Shown: in pieces, positions 48,476 to 60,627 of the stretch
Layout of the letters: every line of letters begins with the position of its first letter
Position numbering within the stretch: the first letter of the stretch is position 1
Source: Portulaca oleracea
Lineage: Eukaryota > Streptophyta > Magnoliopsida > Caryophyllales > Portulacaceae
Length of the DNA stretch: 64,000 nt
Assembly: GCA_029582165.1 (NCBI GenBank)
Contig: CM055872.1
Span: 47,132,195-47,196,194 of the forward strand
Direction of reading: 5' to 3'
Made by a program: the position numbers and the translations under genes
The notes under the pieces: generated by a model
What the model was told of the DNA's origin: nothing
Seen by the model: only the letters and a program-made list of their open reading frames with translations
Databases searched by the model: none

Positions 48476-49663
48476 TATGAGCAACTCACTTTCCCAAGAC
48501 CCCGAAGGTGTGAACAGGTCCTTTCCGTTCAAGAACGGGTGCAAGAAGCACTTCAAGGAGGATCCCAAACCAAGGGATAGAGCTTGGGGTCCTCAATTCA
48601 ACAGGACCATTCTCGAGCCTCCTAAGGTTCCTGAGACTTCATTGGCACAAATAAGGCAACGAAGTAAAACTTGACTTCCTTTTTGGGCTCCAAACGATCA
48701 AGAATAAACTATAAGGGTATTTTAGGTACTTCATCACTCAAATTTAGATCGAATCAAAAGTGTCTTGGGTCCTTTTGGCAACCTAGGCATATCATGGTCA
48801 TTCACTTCAAGCATGGGTCGGGTTAGAAGATGATATAAGGGAAAGGAAGGAACTTGGACAAATTTGGGCAAAGAAAAATACATGCCTTCACTCTTTCCCT
48901 CATAACTCGTTCAATAAAATCTAGTAGACCTTAAACTTTAGAAGCTTAAAGAAGACACTGAGAGCTCTCCATCGGTATATTATAGGCTCAAAACGGAGTC
49001 CCGATCTAGAAGTTATGTATGTTTGAAGTCAGTAGAAAAAAGCTGCCAACAGTTGGATCGTGTCGTCCAACAGCACAATCAATCCTAAAACTGAGTTTCA
49101 ACTTGAAATCAGGATGGCACGATCGTGCCATCCAATGGTACGATCGTGCCATATGCGAAACTGTGGAATTCTTCGGCTGCTCTTTTCCTTCTTTTGTTAT
49201 GGTTTTTCCACTTTTCCCCCACCCCCTTATGGCTGTAAAACCTCACTTTGAGGGTATTATTTATAGTGTTTAAGGCCCGTTTGTAATTGCAAAAAAGCCT
49301 CTCTTCCAACTTAATACCCATATATACTTGGCATTAGGGGAGAAAAGAGACTTAGACATTGAATGCTTATGAATGAATGGAAAATCTCTTGGCTTTCTCC
49401 TCCTCTCAAAAATCTTGTTTACTTATCCATTTGATTAATTGCGGTGTTGCAAGTCTTCCCTTTATAGAATTTGTGGTGGCCTAGCCTTTAACAGAATCTT
49501 GGTGGATTGCAGTTCTTCGGTGGTGGATTTCCTTTACCCAAGTCCATATCGGGTTCCAAGGTATTTTCCAGATTCAAAATCATCGTCCTCCATCTTCTCA
49601 ACTCAAGTAACATCGTACCCCGCTGCCACACGCTTCACACTCCTATCTCAAATCAAGGCCGAC
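48476..49663 (+). repeat. Unclassified element piece and LTR-like insertion with palindromes
   Basis: The first 200 bases encode an unrecognised Lys/Pro-rich frame (48477-48674). From about 48690 the sequence looks like a plus-oriented LTR: a TATA-like tatttatag at about 49257-49265 and GC-rich palindromes upstream. One of these, 49112-49133, is a perfect 22-bp palindrome centred on cgatcg. It ends where the gag reading resumes. Exact borders are unknown. Confidence 0.45.
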
Positions 49664-50350
49664 TGAAATGATTTATTCAAGGCTTTCCTCTACCACTTTA
49701 GTTGTACCCAAAAGAAAGCAATCACTGTCGACGACTTAACAAGCATGAGTAAAGGGATGAGGAGTCATTCCTCGACTACTATGAAAGGTAGCACACCAAA
49801 TTGTCTTAACTCAACGAGACCATCCCGGTGAGAATGCAATTGATCATCATCAAGTGAAGTCTCAAGCCAAACCTAGACCGCCACATGGGTCTCACATGGT
49901 TAAGGACTTTAACTACTTGAGGGACATTTGTGTGCGACTTGTAGATTTGCAGAATGAGAAGAATGTCACTACACCAAGTTGGAAGGGATCTAACTCCAAT
50001 AGGGCCACTAGCCCACCTAGCTACCCTCCCAAAACTATTGAGACCAATTTCATTCAAAGCAGAAAAAGGCCTTTCATGCCAAATTATAAGACCTATGCCT
50101 AGCTCGACATGACATATGCACAGGCTCTTAAAAGGCTTATAAAAAAGGGCGCATTGAATTGTCTTTTTCAAGAGACGGTCCTGAGAAGAGGCCAAAGAGT
50201 TGGGATGCTACATAGTTTTGTAATTATCACCGATGCAGGGATTACGACATTGAAAGTTGTTAGACCCTTAAGAATAAGATCAAGGATATGATTCAGGTCG
50301 TGACCCTTCCTCTCCCAAAAGCAGCATAAAAGCCCAACTAGAACAAAGAT
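49664..50350 (+). pseudogene. Degenerate gypsy gag, C-terminal fragment
   Basis: Encodes NDLFKAFLYHFSCTQKKAI and TVDDLTSMSKG, then, after frame changes, FLDYYERWHTKLSQLNETI. These are the second half of a retrotransposon gag capsid domain that begins at 35180-37106. Many stops follow. Its two halves now lie 12.5 kb apart. Confidence 0.6.
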
Positions 50351-51700
50351 CCTTCAGAAGCAATCAATGGGAAAAGACAACTCTGGATAACTGAGAGTTA
50401 GCTCTACATCCACAAAAATGAACAAAAAAAATTGCAAAATCAGTAAAAGACCAAAAAAATTGAAAAATCAGAAAATACATCCACAAAAGTGATTGAGGCA
50501 TTCATTTGTACATTATTTGAACTATATAGCCAAATAACCACCCTAGTTATATTGATATCCTTCTTTAACCCTGCCTAACCTTTGTTTACCCTTTTTTTGT
50601 GATTAAACCCTTGCATTACAAGCCATGACCTATTTTAATTTCCTACCCTTTTCCCTGCTTAGAGTTGTGAGTGTTTATCATTTTAAGAGTAGAAATCGGT
50701 TTGGGCTGGTTATGGATTGAAATTTTGAAGTTAGGGTGTTGTTTTGATTATATTTCAACAGGGGGAAAACTTGCATTCCCCAGTTAATCGAAGCTATTAG
50801 TTATGTTGTTCATGTACATGTTTGTTAAGGGACCTAACTCTATTGGTTATGTGAATATCTAGATTGTGACGTCCCTAGCATATTACATTACGATATGTGT
50901 TGCGGTCGGAGTGATGGAACCTGTGCAATTATTCTTCCACTTAATCACCTACCGAAAAGGGGAAAAAAGAGAGAAAAAGAAAATGGAAAACACGTGATTG
51001 GGAGGAAATTGGTGTACTCGATGGAAGCATCCGATCTGATTATGAGGGTTTAATTGAGCTCTAATTGAAAGATGAGGGAGTAAATGAGTGTCTTGCCTTT
51101 CTTAGGCAAGTATGTGAGCTGAGAGGCAATTTTTGGTGAGATTAACTCCAAGCATGACCCTTTTCAACTCTACTTTACCCAATGATTTCTTTCCCCTTAA
51201 CCTAAGCCTTGTTACAACCTTAAAAAGACCTCTTGATTGTCACTTGTGCATTGTATACAAGTGATGGAGAGCAAGATTCTTACCAAGCCTATGACAGGTT
51301 GCTTCTCTTAGTCTGAGTAGTGAAACCGCTATGTTTATATATTGAGAGGTGGAGTGTTCCACATTACCCTAAAGTGAGGTTTGCTTATCAACCGGTCTAC
51401 GTTCATAACCAACTGTGCATATTTGCATTCATCTAAAGTTTGTCAATGGTTATTGACCCTCAAAGTGTTTATCTCTTTCACAATTTTAAAAACATCTCTC
51501 TTTGTTTTACATTGATTTGGTTCTCATGTAGATTATACTTAGTTGTGCTTGGTTGATTGATAATTTCTTATTAGTTTGCCTGAGGAGGATGTAACTGTAA
51601 ATGTAAAATTGGCTCTTAATTTCTAGCCTTGAGTTTGTATTCCAAATTCCCTGCTTAGGTCTTTTGATTTTAGGCTTGAGTCTTTCTTTTCTTATTTCTT
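50351..51700. other. Non-coding retroelement-like sequence
   Basis: AT-rich, with direct short repeats of aaaaattgcaaaatcag type at 50420-50480. No gene is recognised; probably internal or flanking sequence of the surrounding old gypsy elements. Confidence 0.35.
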
Positions 51701-52011
51701 TTTGTTTCATGTGTTGGACTTGCTTGAGGGAAAACAAGAGCTAAGCATGAGGGGATCTAATAAGTATATATTTTATAGTCTTTATTAGGTATTTAACATT
51801 TATATTTTATCTAATTTGTAGTGTAAACTTGCTAGTTTATATCAAATTTCATAATTTCTTCACTTGGTTTAGAGATTGGTAAGTTTTGCAGATTTTATGG
51901 AGAAATCTAATAAAACCCAAGAGAAATTAAGTAATACAAAAACAGTTGAAGAGGAAATGGAGGCCCAACCCATTAACGCGTATGCCAGCACTAGACACTG
52001 GCTGCGTCCTA

Positions 52012-52851
52012 GAGTAAACTACATTTACCCTACCTGACATTTTTGGTAATAATTTTTGCACATACACCCGACATTTGTGAAATAATTTTCACCTTACCTG
52101 ACATTAAGTGAAAGTGATATTTAGTGGCAAAATCCGGTTACTTCTCACCGGAAATGAGAAAATACAATAATGCCCCTATATAACTATGTGAATGTACCAT
52201 GCTGCCCATAATATTGAGAATGGAATGACTTAAATGACCCTTTCATTGTTTTGTATGGAAAAAGGTGTGTCGAAATTCCAAATAGAAAACACCAACAATC
52301 GATTTCTCTTACACTCCTCTTCTTCAACACTCCCCTGTTAATGCCATATAAATTAATATTAAGGGTAAAAACGTCAATTCGTATTTAATTGAAAGTCATA
52401 TCAATTAATATCAAGGATAAAAAAAGTCAATTTATATTTATCTTTTTAATGTTACACCGGAAAATCCAACAAAAATCAATTATAAATATCTTAGCAGGTT
52501 TAAATTTATGAACACTTAATCAGGGGCGGAGCCAGGACATATTATTAGGATGGGTCATTTTTATATAAGAAAAATAGGGAAAGAAGGGAAGAGAAGTAGA
52601 TTTGGAAATAACCAAAAAAATTATGTTTAGGAAGAGGTTTTGAACCCTTGACATGATGTCATAAACAGATTGGCTATAACCAATTCTCTACAAATATCTA
52701 ACTAGATCTTAATGCACATAATTTGATTTTATATATCATGGGGAGGGTCATGGCCTTGGCCAGCCCCCCCAAAGCTACGCCCCTATACTTAATGTCAGGT
52801 AAGGTGAAAATTATTACCACAAATGTCAGGTAGGGTAAATGTAATTTACTC
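52012..52851. mobile_element. Mutator-type MITE, family B, 840 bp
   Basis: The ends gagtaaactacatttaccct and (inverted) agggtaaatgtaatttactc form inverted repeats of at least 60 bp containing cctgacatt subrepeats. The flanks ctgcgtccta / ctgcatccta (52002-52011, 52852-52861) are a 10-bp duplication with one mismatch. The interior is disrupted by a hAT element. Confidence 0.82.
52521..52785. mobile_element. hAT-type element nested in MITE B, 265 bp
   Basis: The ends caggggcggagcc and (inverted) taggggcgtagc form the inverted repeat. The flanks cacttaat / tacttaat (52513-52520, 52786-52793) match at 7 of 8 positions. There is no gene. Confidence 0.75.
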
Positions 52852-54003
52852 CTGCATCCTACATGGAGTAAGCCACGCTTGCGATAGAGAGAGGAACAAC
52901 ATAGAAATAAGGAGGCGCACCCAGTGCCAGATAAACGCCAGCCGTGCGTGGAGAATTTTCCTAGCACCAAAACAAGCGTGCCCAATGACAGGAAGTAGAA
53001 AAACACGCGTTGAAGGAGAGGTGCAGCCAGTGTCCCCCATAGACGCGACCCGCCTATTCCTTGGTTATGTTTTCATGCATGTTATAAAAGGGGAACGTCG
53101 CAGATAATGAAGGAAAACTTTTTTCTTTTGGAGACTTTGGGCTTGGAGTTCCGAATTATTCCGCCATTCAAGTTCTAAATTTACCCTAAATATCTCATCT
53201 TTTCGGTGGCAACCACAAGGAGGAGAAGACTGGAGATCCACTTGGGTGACACAAGGAGATCAAAATCGACTCTTCAGATTGTGGTTATTTCTATATATTT
53301 TCATTATATTTCCTACTTTAGATTTCATTATCGTTTTGTTTGTTATTGTCAATTATGAGTAGTTAGTTCATTTGTTTAGGGGACAAACTCGATGTTAACT
53401 GATTGAATTTTGGTGTTTAATTTCAGTATGAAGTAGTTATTTCAGTTTGTTTAATCTTTGTGGTTTGTATGTTGTAGTAATTGATTTATCACCTTTTACT
53501 TGGTTTAGATTCTTATTATCAAGTCGAAAGATTGTCATTTTGAATCGGATTAACAAAGATCAAATATGCATAGAACTCAATTAGAAATAATGTGTTCATG
53601 CTTAGGGTCGTTATATAATCTGTTCTTATCCTTGATTGAATAAGTAGCCATGAGAATAAGTGTTTAGTTTAACCATTGTAACTCACCTCGGGTCGGAAGA
53701 TTGTTGTGATAAGCCTTAGAACGATTATAGAGCCCAAACATTATCAAACTACTAATTACTGAAATTAACACCTAATTGATTAGTTAACTAGAGTGTACTC
53801 CCCTAAACACCTTTAATCATTTGTTAAAACCAAAAAAGTTTATTGTTTTTCTCAGTGTAGTATTTAGCAAGAAAGAAACCAACCTTAATTTGGCCGATCT
53901 AGCATCCTTTGTAGTGAGATAGTTTAGTGTGTAGTCTAAGCATGTCCTTGAGAGAACGACCTTTATATACTACATAGTACCCCATGCACTTGCAGCGTAT
54001 CAC

Positions 54004-54930
54004 CTGCCAGTCCACATTCTTGGTCCATTGAAATGAGTAGTCATAGACCCATGCAAAATATATTTTTGCATTTCTAGTTTTGCATGCACAAACATTTTAT
54101 ATGCATCAAATCACAAGCCAACAAAAATGCAAGCAAGTAGGCATAATATTTTAAGATCAAGCAAAAGCTATAAGTATGTAGATTATCAAAAACATCAAGA
54201 ATCATTCCAAATATGAAATTTCAAGAGGAAAGGTTTACCTTGATCTGAGCCCGATGGCCAAAAGCATGAACATCAAGGTTGTAGAAAAGCATGTGAGGCT
54301 CGTAGTCTGAATCTAGCGAGAGTTCTCACTTCAAGTAAGTGTTGGAAGGCCAGTTCGCGTACTCTCCAAGAATGGGACCCATGAACGTTCTTCTCAAAGT
54401 CACCATTGACAAATCAAGCAAAAGGGAGAGCAAGAAAAATGGGCTCTCTCTCGTTTGTCTCGGCCGAGGAAAGAAGAAATCGAAGAAGGAGAAGTGAAAA
54501 AATGAGAATGAATAGTGAAAATTAATTATGAGGGAATATATAGGGCCTCCCTTTTAACCTCCGATTAAACCCCAAGAAAGGGCACGTGGGAGTTGCGCTC
54601 AGGCCAAATTTCGTGGGGTCGACCACTCTCTTTAACTGCCCGGACAACCAACTGAGTTGGGTTGGGCCTTCATCTCGTGCATGCTGGTTCAAAAGCATAT
54701 GTTATCCTCCTATTTTCACGGGCAGTTAGTTACGAAGCCTAGCAACACCCAACAAACTCTCCTTCGTGAGAGTCTCATGGGAAGAAAAGTGAAAAAGAAA
54801 AAAAAACCCCAAATGGACCCCATTTGAGGATCTCTATAATATGGCAAAAATCAATGTAACAGTCAAATATCACAAGTCTCACGAAAAATTTTAATAACTC
54901 TTAAAGCTTCCTCAATAAGATAAAATCAAA
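54004..54930. other. Non-coding retroelement-like sequence
   Basis: No gene recognised. Probably part of the Ogre/Tat-like element whose 3' LTR starts at 55545. Confidence 0.3.
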
Positions 54931-54936
54931 AGCCCG

Positions 54937-55400
54937 TCTTCAGTCAAAACGACACCTTACAAAGTCAAAGCCCATCCTTAATCAAGATGGCATCTCTCAT
55001 GCCCATCCGAAATGGTACGTATCAACCAATGCCCATCCTTAATCAAGATGCCATCTCTCAAGCCTGTCCGAAATGGCACCAAACAAAGTCAAAGCCAATC
55101 CTTGATCGATCAAGATGGCATCTCTCAAGCTCATCCGAAATGGCACCTTAGAAAGTCAAAGCCCATCGTTAATCAAGATGGCATCTCTCAAATTTGTCCG
55201 AAATGGCACCTTACAAAAACAAAGTTCATCCTTAATCAAGATGGCATCTCTCAAACCCATTTGAAATGACAACTATCAACCAAAGTCCATCCTGAATCAA
55301 GATGACATCTCTCAAGTCCGTCCGTATTAGCACTGAAGACCATCCTTAATCAAGATGACATTTCTCAAGTCCATCCAAAATGGCAATACCCCATCCTCAT
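54937..55400 (+). repeat. ~62-bp tandem array, about seven copies
   Basis: Units share catccttaatcaagatggc and atctctcaagcccatccgaa, at spacings of about 62, 62, 67, 62, 60 and 51 bases. Short ORFs (55012-55269) are only the translated repeat. It lies in the 3' non-coding part of an Ogre/Tat-like element. Confidence 0.88.
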
Positions 55401-55644
55401 CATCATCGTACGACAAGTCATCATCATCCTCATCATCAACGTCACCCCAGGCCTAGACAAGTGATTCTCGGTCATAGCAGCAAGCAACATAAGACTACTT
55501 TGATCAACACTTTTGTCCTAAGCTCGATCAAAGCGGGGGCTATTTATAGACACCGAATTTTGTCCTGGATCTTAGAGAAATAGATTAGCTTAAAGAAAAT
55601 AGGATAGAGCATGGGTTGATTCCGAAATTAAACAGCACAATCTC

Positions 55645-56767
55645 GAGTGCTCGGATCAAAATGCCACTAAACTTTCCATTTTGGGCAAAAATGCCACTAA
55701 ACTTTGAAAACTGTTAAAATTACCACTAATATTTTCATTATGATAAAAAATGCCACTGTAATCCTTTTTCATTCAATTTTTACTGGTTGTTGCCGGTTAA
55801 TGTTAATTTACAATTTTTTGAAAAATTTTGACTTAAAATTAGAAAAGGAAAAAGAGGGGAAGCATGCTTTTTCATTCATCAGTTCCCTCCATTCTTAACT
55901 TCACCCCCAACTTCCAACTCTTCTTCTTCCTCAAGCCATCTTGAAGCAGAACTCCACCCAGCAAACCCTAAACCCTAAAAATCGAAAACCCAGAACCAAC
56001 CAGCGGCGGTTGTTGACGGCGGCGCCCAATTTGCCAACGCTTTCTTCTCACTCAACAAATCAAGCACAAACTCCCTCAGTGACGAACACAAACGTGGATC
56101 CACCCACTTCCATGTGTCACAGCCACCAGGCCTCCCCCTTCGTTCGTAAATTGCAAAACGCTTGAGAGGATTCTTGGCGGTGTTCGACATGTGCACCACC
56201 GCAGGTCTCCCACACTTGCAATGTACATCCCGAATGTACATGATGTACAATAGCATGGAACACAACTGTAAATGTCCCCAAAATGTTGCGATTCATATGA
56301 CATTTTCAGAAACAAGGGAAGAAAAGAGAACAGGGGCTGTGCGAGGAAGAAGATGGCGATGGAAATTGAAGAGGAAGAGGAAGAAATTTGAAATGGGAGG
56401 GGGACTTCTGTTGGAAGTTTAGGGGTAGCTTTTTGGGGAAGATGAATGGCAGAAGGTTGGAAGAAAATGGAGGCAATGCCCTCCTTTTTATGGACGAAAT
56501 TTCCTCTCAATCCTCTCCTCAGTCCTCGGTAAGGGTTTACAATGATGGTTTTCAATTTTTTTTCTTTTTTTTTTGGTAATTGTTATATCAAATTTTATGT
56601 TTTATTATTATTTCTCACTGTTAACCTGCTATTGTAGGTTAACATTAGGTTGCAGTGGCATTTTTTTATCATAATGGAAACATTAGTGGTAATTTTAACA
56701 GTTTTCAAAGTTTAGTGGCATTTTTGCCCAAAATGAAAAGTTCAATGGCATTTTTATCCGAGCACTC
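55645..56767. mobile_element. Pack-MULE-like element carrying a zinc-finger fragment
   Basis: 1123 bp flanked by a perfect 10-bp target duplication, gcacaatctc (55635-55644, 56768-56777). The inverted ends of about 120 bp begin gagtgctcggat and contain aaaaatgccactaaactt subrepeats. The middle, unlike a plain MITE, has coding-like sequence (see 55975-56265). Confidence 0.85.
55975..56265 (-). pseudogene. GRF-type zinc-finger fragment inside Pack-MULE
   Basis: 96 codons from the Met at 56265. It contains CKCGRPAVV, then NPLKRF, then GGCDTWKWVDP, in the order of the GRF zinc finger (C-x-C-G ... RF-x2-C ... C ... W-x-D). The third zinc ligand, expected two residues after RF-x, reads Tyr (RFAIYE), so zinc binding is probably lost. 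Plant proteins with this domain are often transposon-linked. The frame ends in sequence resembling a leader. It is probably a captured, decayed fragment; an intrinsic element gene is the alternative. Confidence 0.6.
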
Positions 56768-58189
56768 GCACAATCTCTCATTCCCTAGCGATGACTAAAC
56801 AATAGTGGCCCACATCTATCAAGAAAACCCATCTTTTGGGTTCCATTTAACCGAGCGTTAAAATGATGTTCTTACGGGGTCATTTTACGACCCAAATCTT
56901 GGTCTCATATTTTTGTATGACCCTTTTAACCGTCGTGCAAATGGTATCAATGTTGGGTTGGATTGAAAAAATTTGTCCATTCGCATGCCTATGTTCCATA
57001 ATCATATTATTTCTTCCCTTGTATATTTCTTTTTTACAATATCCCTTTTAACACTACTTTTCTTCCATAATAGTCATAATATTCATCCATAATATTTCTT
57101 CCACATTATTTCCCTCTTTTCCAAGCTATGATCTTTCCATATTTTTTTTCATCAAATAATTATCCATATCTTCCATAATATTTTTTTTCTTTTTTTTTTT
57201 CTCCATTCCATCCTCCATTATAAATAGAGGACTTCCCCCTTCATTATGGGACACATATACGTGGTCTATTAGAGTACTGATACCATAGAACCATTATGAT
57301 TCACCTTCCCAATTCTCTCTAAATTGTTGTTTAATTAAGTTGTTAATTCTGCTCTTTTATTGTTTTATTATAAATCTTTCATCATATAAATCAAGTTTAT
57401 TGTGTAAATTGCACATATGTATTTTTGCATGCATCAATAATGAAACATTGAACTTTCTCCATCCCTCTTTTTATTATTCTTCCTAATCACTTGATTTCTT
57501 TAGTAGAGATTGATCCTTGAATGGGTGAGTCTTGAATATCCTTTCCTCAATTCGTAACCTTACCCTCGATCCGAATCCGATTCATAGACCAAAGTCATAT
57601 TTTAGTTTGTTATTTATCTATAAAAATAATTGGCAACTCTTTCTTCATATTTCTCCTGGATTCGCTTTTGTTTCTATTGATCTCGGCAACTAAATTTCTT
57701 TTAATGAATTTTGAGAGATTTAAAAACCAGAACATGGCCTTGGGTCGAGGGTTTTGCAGCTCGGTTAAACCTTCTGTCCAGGCAACCCAATTCGCATAAT
57801 GGACCAGTTCGTCACATTAATCTGATAAGTTTAACTGCTCAATTAACTTATCAATCCAGTGACCATCTGTGGTTAATTATGTTTCAATTTTTACTTGATT
57901 TTCATTAAATTGAAGGTTTTTACCCAAGATCTCTACATTCTGTTGCGAATCAACCTTGAAATAAAAATTCTTTTAGGTTTATTAATTGAGATACCCATCC
58001 TATTTTGAGCCTTAAGTACTGGATTGAATCCCAATCGATTAGCACTTAAAACTACATCTGTCCTTTCTTAAGGCACGATTTTTTGGGTCTACACAACCCA
58101 ATACAATCTTTCGACTGATCAAAACCTAATTTACAAATTATAACTTTTCAAAACCCAATTCACAAAACCCTAACTATAGATTACAATAC

Positions 58190-58744
58190 ATTAAACATTA
58201 CTAACATACTGAACTTTTGGTGTATTATACAATAATGTACTGAACTTTGATCTTAGACAATAATACACTATACTTTAGGGGGTGTTGAACAATAATGTAC
58301 TCAGAATGATTTTGGCAGTGCTTGGTAGCAATCCTACGTAGCACGTAGAGAAGATGAATTGATCCAAAAATATTTAAATTTATAACATGTCAACTAATCT
58401 ACACATAAGCAAAGAGAATCAACTTTGAAAAGAGTAAAAAAAAAAAACATAAAATCACGTTTGTTTAAACGTGTTTCCGCCGAGATATTGTTGTTGTAGT
58501 TGCATAAAATCACATTTGCTTGTGTAAATTAGCTGACATGTCATAAATTTAGATATTATTTAACCTATTTATCTTCTCAGTCTGCCACATAAGATCGCCA
58601 CCAAGTCAGCCACCGTTGAAATTGTTTCGGGTACTGCATTATTGTCCAAGCCCTTTAAAGTTCAGTGCATTATTGTTCAAGGTCAAAGTTCAGTGCATTA
58701 TTATTCAATACCTCAAAAGTTCAGTATATTAGCGTCCAAAAGTC
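58190..58744. mobile_element. Mutator-type MITE, family A, copy near right end
   Basis: Arms match the copy at 19563: ctaacatactgaacttttgg at the left, and (inverted) gttcagtgcattatt and ttcagtatattagcgtccaaaa at the right. The middle has the gacatgtcataaattta words. No clean target duplication was found. Confidence 0.75.
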
Positions 58745-59198
58745 AATAATATAATGTACAGTAACCTAACTACTAAAGAAAACTTATTATTAGACATTAT
58801 TCAACAAATTAATCAACCACTCTCCAAACTATCATTTTAACCAATCAAATTCCTAATTTACAAATTACAAATTTATAAAACCCTAATTTATACAAACTTA
58901 ATCATAAATTACAATATACTAACTAACATATTTAATCTAAATTATACTCACAAAAACCTAATTTACAAAAAATAAAAAATAGCTTACATATTAAGCTAAA
59001 TCAACAATTATAATACATTAAACATGATAAATATCAAGTCAAAATACAAATTATAGGAGAGAAGAGTATAGAAAACAAGTGGAGGGCCGACAACAACGGT
59101 GGCGCTGTCGACAGCGGTGGTAGCGACAGCAACGACGGTGCCCATCAGTGGTGGAAACAGTTGAAGAAGGGGAGGGGCATCTTGGATGTCGGGGTTCT
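58745..59198. other. Intergenic, no recognised feature
   Basis: AT-rich, then a short GC-rich stretch of gcggtggtagcgac type near 59100-59150 with no supported ORF. Confidence 0.4.
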
Positions 59199-59485
59199 GA
59201 CTACCAAAAACTGGGGGGGGGGGGGAACCTATTTCTACCTTGCATTTGTTAACTAAATGTCACAAATTATAAATTAACGGTCACTAATAGAAATCATTCA
59301 TTGTAACTCGTGGTCATTTAATTAACGGTCCCACAAAACTAGCGATAGTTTATTTATTGGTCACCAGTTGCGACCGTTAATTAAACGACCGCTTGGTCGC
59401 TTGTAAACGGTCACTTGATTTTAAAAGCGGCCAGTCAATTAATGGTCGCTAGCAACTATCTCTATTAGGCTATCATATTGTAGTG
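59199..59485. mobile_element. Probable CACTA-type non-autonomous element
   Basis: The right end reads catattgtagtg, the CACTA terminus in reverse. Upstream are subterminal repeats of gaccgttaattaaacgacc/aacggtcac type in both orientations. The left end would be gactaccaaaaact, CACTA with one change. No matching 3-bp target duplication was found. Confidence 0.45.
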
Positions 59486-59557
59486 TAAATAGTAATTCCC
59501 AGAAAAATAGTTTCCCGACTTCTTTGAGTTCTATTGGGTTGCTTTCATACCAAATGA

Positions 59558-60207
59558 TAGGGGTGTTCATAAATAACCGCAATGAAAAACCTGATCCGGA
59601 AACCCGCTACCCGTTCATTAATTTAGGGTACCCGCCCCGAAAAAATCAATTTTAATCGGGTCGGGTACCCGCCCCAGAATATTTTCAATTAATCGTTTCT
59701 GTTACGGAACGGCCCCTAGACGTTTTCAGGTACCCGAATTACTCGAAATTAAATTTAACATTTAGGTCCATATTTAATTTTTGCCTATCTTTTTCAATCC
59801 CTAGTCCACTGTCCAGACCCAAATTTTAATCTGGAAAAAACACTAATTTATATTAATGTTAGCGCTCAGTGCTCCAATTCCAAATTCTCCAAAAACTCAA
59901 AACGTATGGAAACTCAGTGCCAATGGTCCTGCTGGCCCAATTTCAGAACATTTTTGAAACATTTTTTGCTACTGGAATGTTAATTAATAATTACAAATTA
60001 AAAATAAAAATTGGAAACTCATATGATTATAATTAATTGGGTTTTTTTGGTTAACCGATATCCACCCCGAAACTTTCGGGTACCCGATTTTTGGGTACCT
60101 GGTAATTTCGGTTATGGTTACGGTTCGAGGGTTTGGCCGCCCTGAATTTTCGGGTACCCGGAAAAATTATCCAATTGATTCAGGTACCCACCCCGTGAAC
60201 ACCCCTA
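59558..60207. mobile_element. Non-autonomous hAT element, 650 bp
   Basis: The ends taggggtgttca / tgaacacccc(ta) are inverted repeats, flanked by a perfect 8-bp duplication, ccaaatga, at 59550-59557 and 60208-60215. The interior is rich in gggtacccg words and has no gene. Confidence 0.92.
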
Positions 60208-60627
60208 CCAAATGATCCATATATTATTAAGAAATAAACATGACAGAATGAAGTCTTAGGATTAATAATCTAAGCGTAGGACTTGAATAACACCCAAATG
60301 GAACTCACATTCAACAACAACTATTTTTGATACTTCGAGCATAAAAGAAAGATATGATCACTTTTAAAGAGAAAATTGACCTAAGTGGTCTAAGCCTTGA
60401 AGAAGTAAAGAACAAAGAGAAATCTCACCATCCTCCACTCCAAGAAAGACTAACCAAAGAAGTCTTCACCAAAAAACAAATAAATTCTATACCAATGTTC
60501 TTCTAAAGAGACTTGAATAAAAGTACCATAAAATAAATTGAATAAAGCTTATGAGTGATTTTGTGTGTAGGGCGTGTAGATACCCATTTTCATTTCATAA
60601 ACTTGGCTAGTTTGTATGATTAAAATA

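Larger units (their letters stand above)
51700..54003 (+). repeat. Probable gypsy LTR, interrupted by nested MITEs
   Basis: A TATA box (tataaaag, 53083-53090) follows a GC-rich stretch containing ccagtgcc/gccagcact words. The region ends with ccttgagagaacgacc and catgcacttgcagcgtatca, of the kind found at Athila-type LTR ends. Left border not defined. The MULE element at 52012-52851 interrupts it. Confidence 0.4.
55529..58093 (+). repeat. PPT and 3' LTR of Ogre/Tat-like element, interrupted
   Basis: The purine tract aaagcgggggct (55529-55540) leads into the LTR start tatagacaccgaatttt at 55545. The LTR ends tttttgggtctaca at 58093. Removing the insertion at 55645-56767 and one target copy leaves about 1.4 kb, the size of the related LTR at 26297-27693. 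A TATA-like attataaatag lies near 57218. Confidence 0.7.

Noticed and set aside
55012..55269. 85-residue ORF with repeated NQDGISQ motif
   Set aside because: Frame through the ~62-bp tandem array; a by-product of the repeat length.
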